Source: JADGAU01 sp045047105 | GTDB lineage: Bacteria; Pseudomonadota; Gammaproteobacteria; GRL18 | Assembly: GCA_045047105.1 (NCBI GenBank) | Contig: JASFYQ010000108.1 | Coordinates: 1-23,765 of the forward strand | Length of the DNA: 23,765 bases | Reading direction: 5' to 3' | Notes under the pieces: model-generated | What the model saw: only the letters and a program-made list of their open reading frames with translations | Databases searched by the model: none | Told to the model about the DNA's origin: nothing | Position numbers and translations under genes: made by a program | Shown: piece by piece, positions 23,467 through 23,765 of the stretch | Numbering within the stretch: the first letter of the stretch is position 1 | How the letters are laid out: the number at the start of each line of letters is the position of its first letter

Positions 23467-23765
23467 ATGAGAGTTTTTACCTATAAAGCTATTAGTTTTA
23501 TAATCACATTATTAGCGACAAGCAGTGTTATAGCACAATCAGCTTATTATAACCCTCCTCCTCCAGGATATATGCCCCCACCACAATATATGGCCCCCCA
23601 ATATAATCACCCCCAGGCTTTTAATCCAGCTTACCCTGCTCCATATTATGGCAACCCTGGCTTTAATCCAGGATATGGCAATCCACGCTTTGATCGCTCT
23701 ATGCCGTTTAACAACTTCAGAAATGGCCCATGGAATCGTTTTGACCGTGGTTTTGGAAACAATGG
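23467..23765 (+). CDS. Secreted Pro/Tyr/Asn/Gly-rich protein (3' end outside window)
   Basis: Ninety-nine codons are visible from ATG 23467, with GGAG six bases upstream. Residues 1-24 form a signal peptide ending near VIAQSA. The mature part is low-complexity: PPPPGYMPPP, then repeats of the kind Y/F-NP-G/A-Y/F (FNPAYPAP, YGNPGFNPG, YGNPRF), then Asn/Arg/Phe/Gly-rich sequence (FNNFRNGPW, FDRGFGNN). Secreted proteins rich in Gly, Asn, Tyr and Pro with regularly spaced aromatics include sulfur globule proteins of sulfur oxidisers and various envelope structural proteins. Composition alone does not identify it. The frame is open to the window edge. Confidence 0.8.
   Translation, partial: MRVFTYKAISFIITLLATSSVIAQSAYYNPPPPGYMPPPQYMAPQYNHPQAFNPAYPAPYYGNPGFNPGYGNPRFDRSMPFNNFRNGPWNRFDRGFGNN

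Overview
The window is AT-rich chromosomal DNA from a gammaproteobacterium. The evidence is the gene set and its arrangement: an rpsU, yqeY, dnaG, rpoD macromolecular-synthesis cluster, a membrane-anchored DjlA, GloA and OPRTase with enterobacterial-type residue numbering, a DinG helicase, and a pyrE/exonuclease III divergent pair in the position held by crc in pseudomonads. A sulfur- or methane-oxidising lineage is possible, because the last gene resembles sulfur globule proteins in composition, but this is a guess.

Left end (1-3777) is accessory DNA. It opens with the 5' part of a secreted collagen-like protein gene (minus strand). Next comes a stretch bounded by two about 118-bp direct repeats, each carrying the 3' part of a CAT-anticodon tRNA gene plus its terminator. 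The right copy is an intact tRNA; the left copy is a tRNA-like relic. Between them lie short, frame-broken relics: both ends of a tyrosine integrase, an excisionase-type helix-turn-helix gene, a type I restriction specificity subunit (HsdS) and a RhuM-like gene. Paired GGTAA-type direct repeats sit near both ends. I read this as an almost fully eroded integrative element that used the tRNA as its attachment site and carried a type I restriction-modification system. One gene inside it is intact, a class II histone-deacetylase/acetoin-utilisation family amidohydrolase, followed by a truncated DUF167 (YggU) reading frame.

The centre (3778-18502) is housekeeping: rpoD, dnaG, yqeY, rpsU (minus); hslR (plus); a decayed gap with a 14-bp tandem repeat; ispG and topA (minus); moaD-moaE (plus); gloA and argG (minus, almost touching); and dinG (plus).

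The right end (18513-23765) holds a family 2 glycosyltransferase, djlA followed by a LapG-like lipoprotein cysteine protease, pyrE, a catalytically complete exonuclease III, a DsbD_2/TauE-SafE-type membrane protein, and a truncated Pro/Tyr/Asn/Gly-rich secreted protein. Convergent gene pairs are very tightly packed (0, 10 and 13 bp apart), in contrast with the debris-filled left end.
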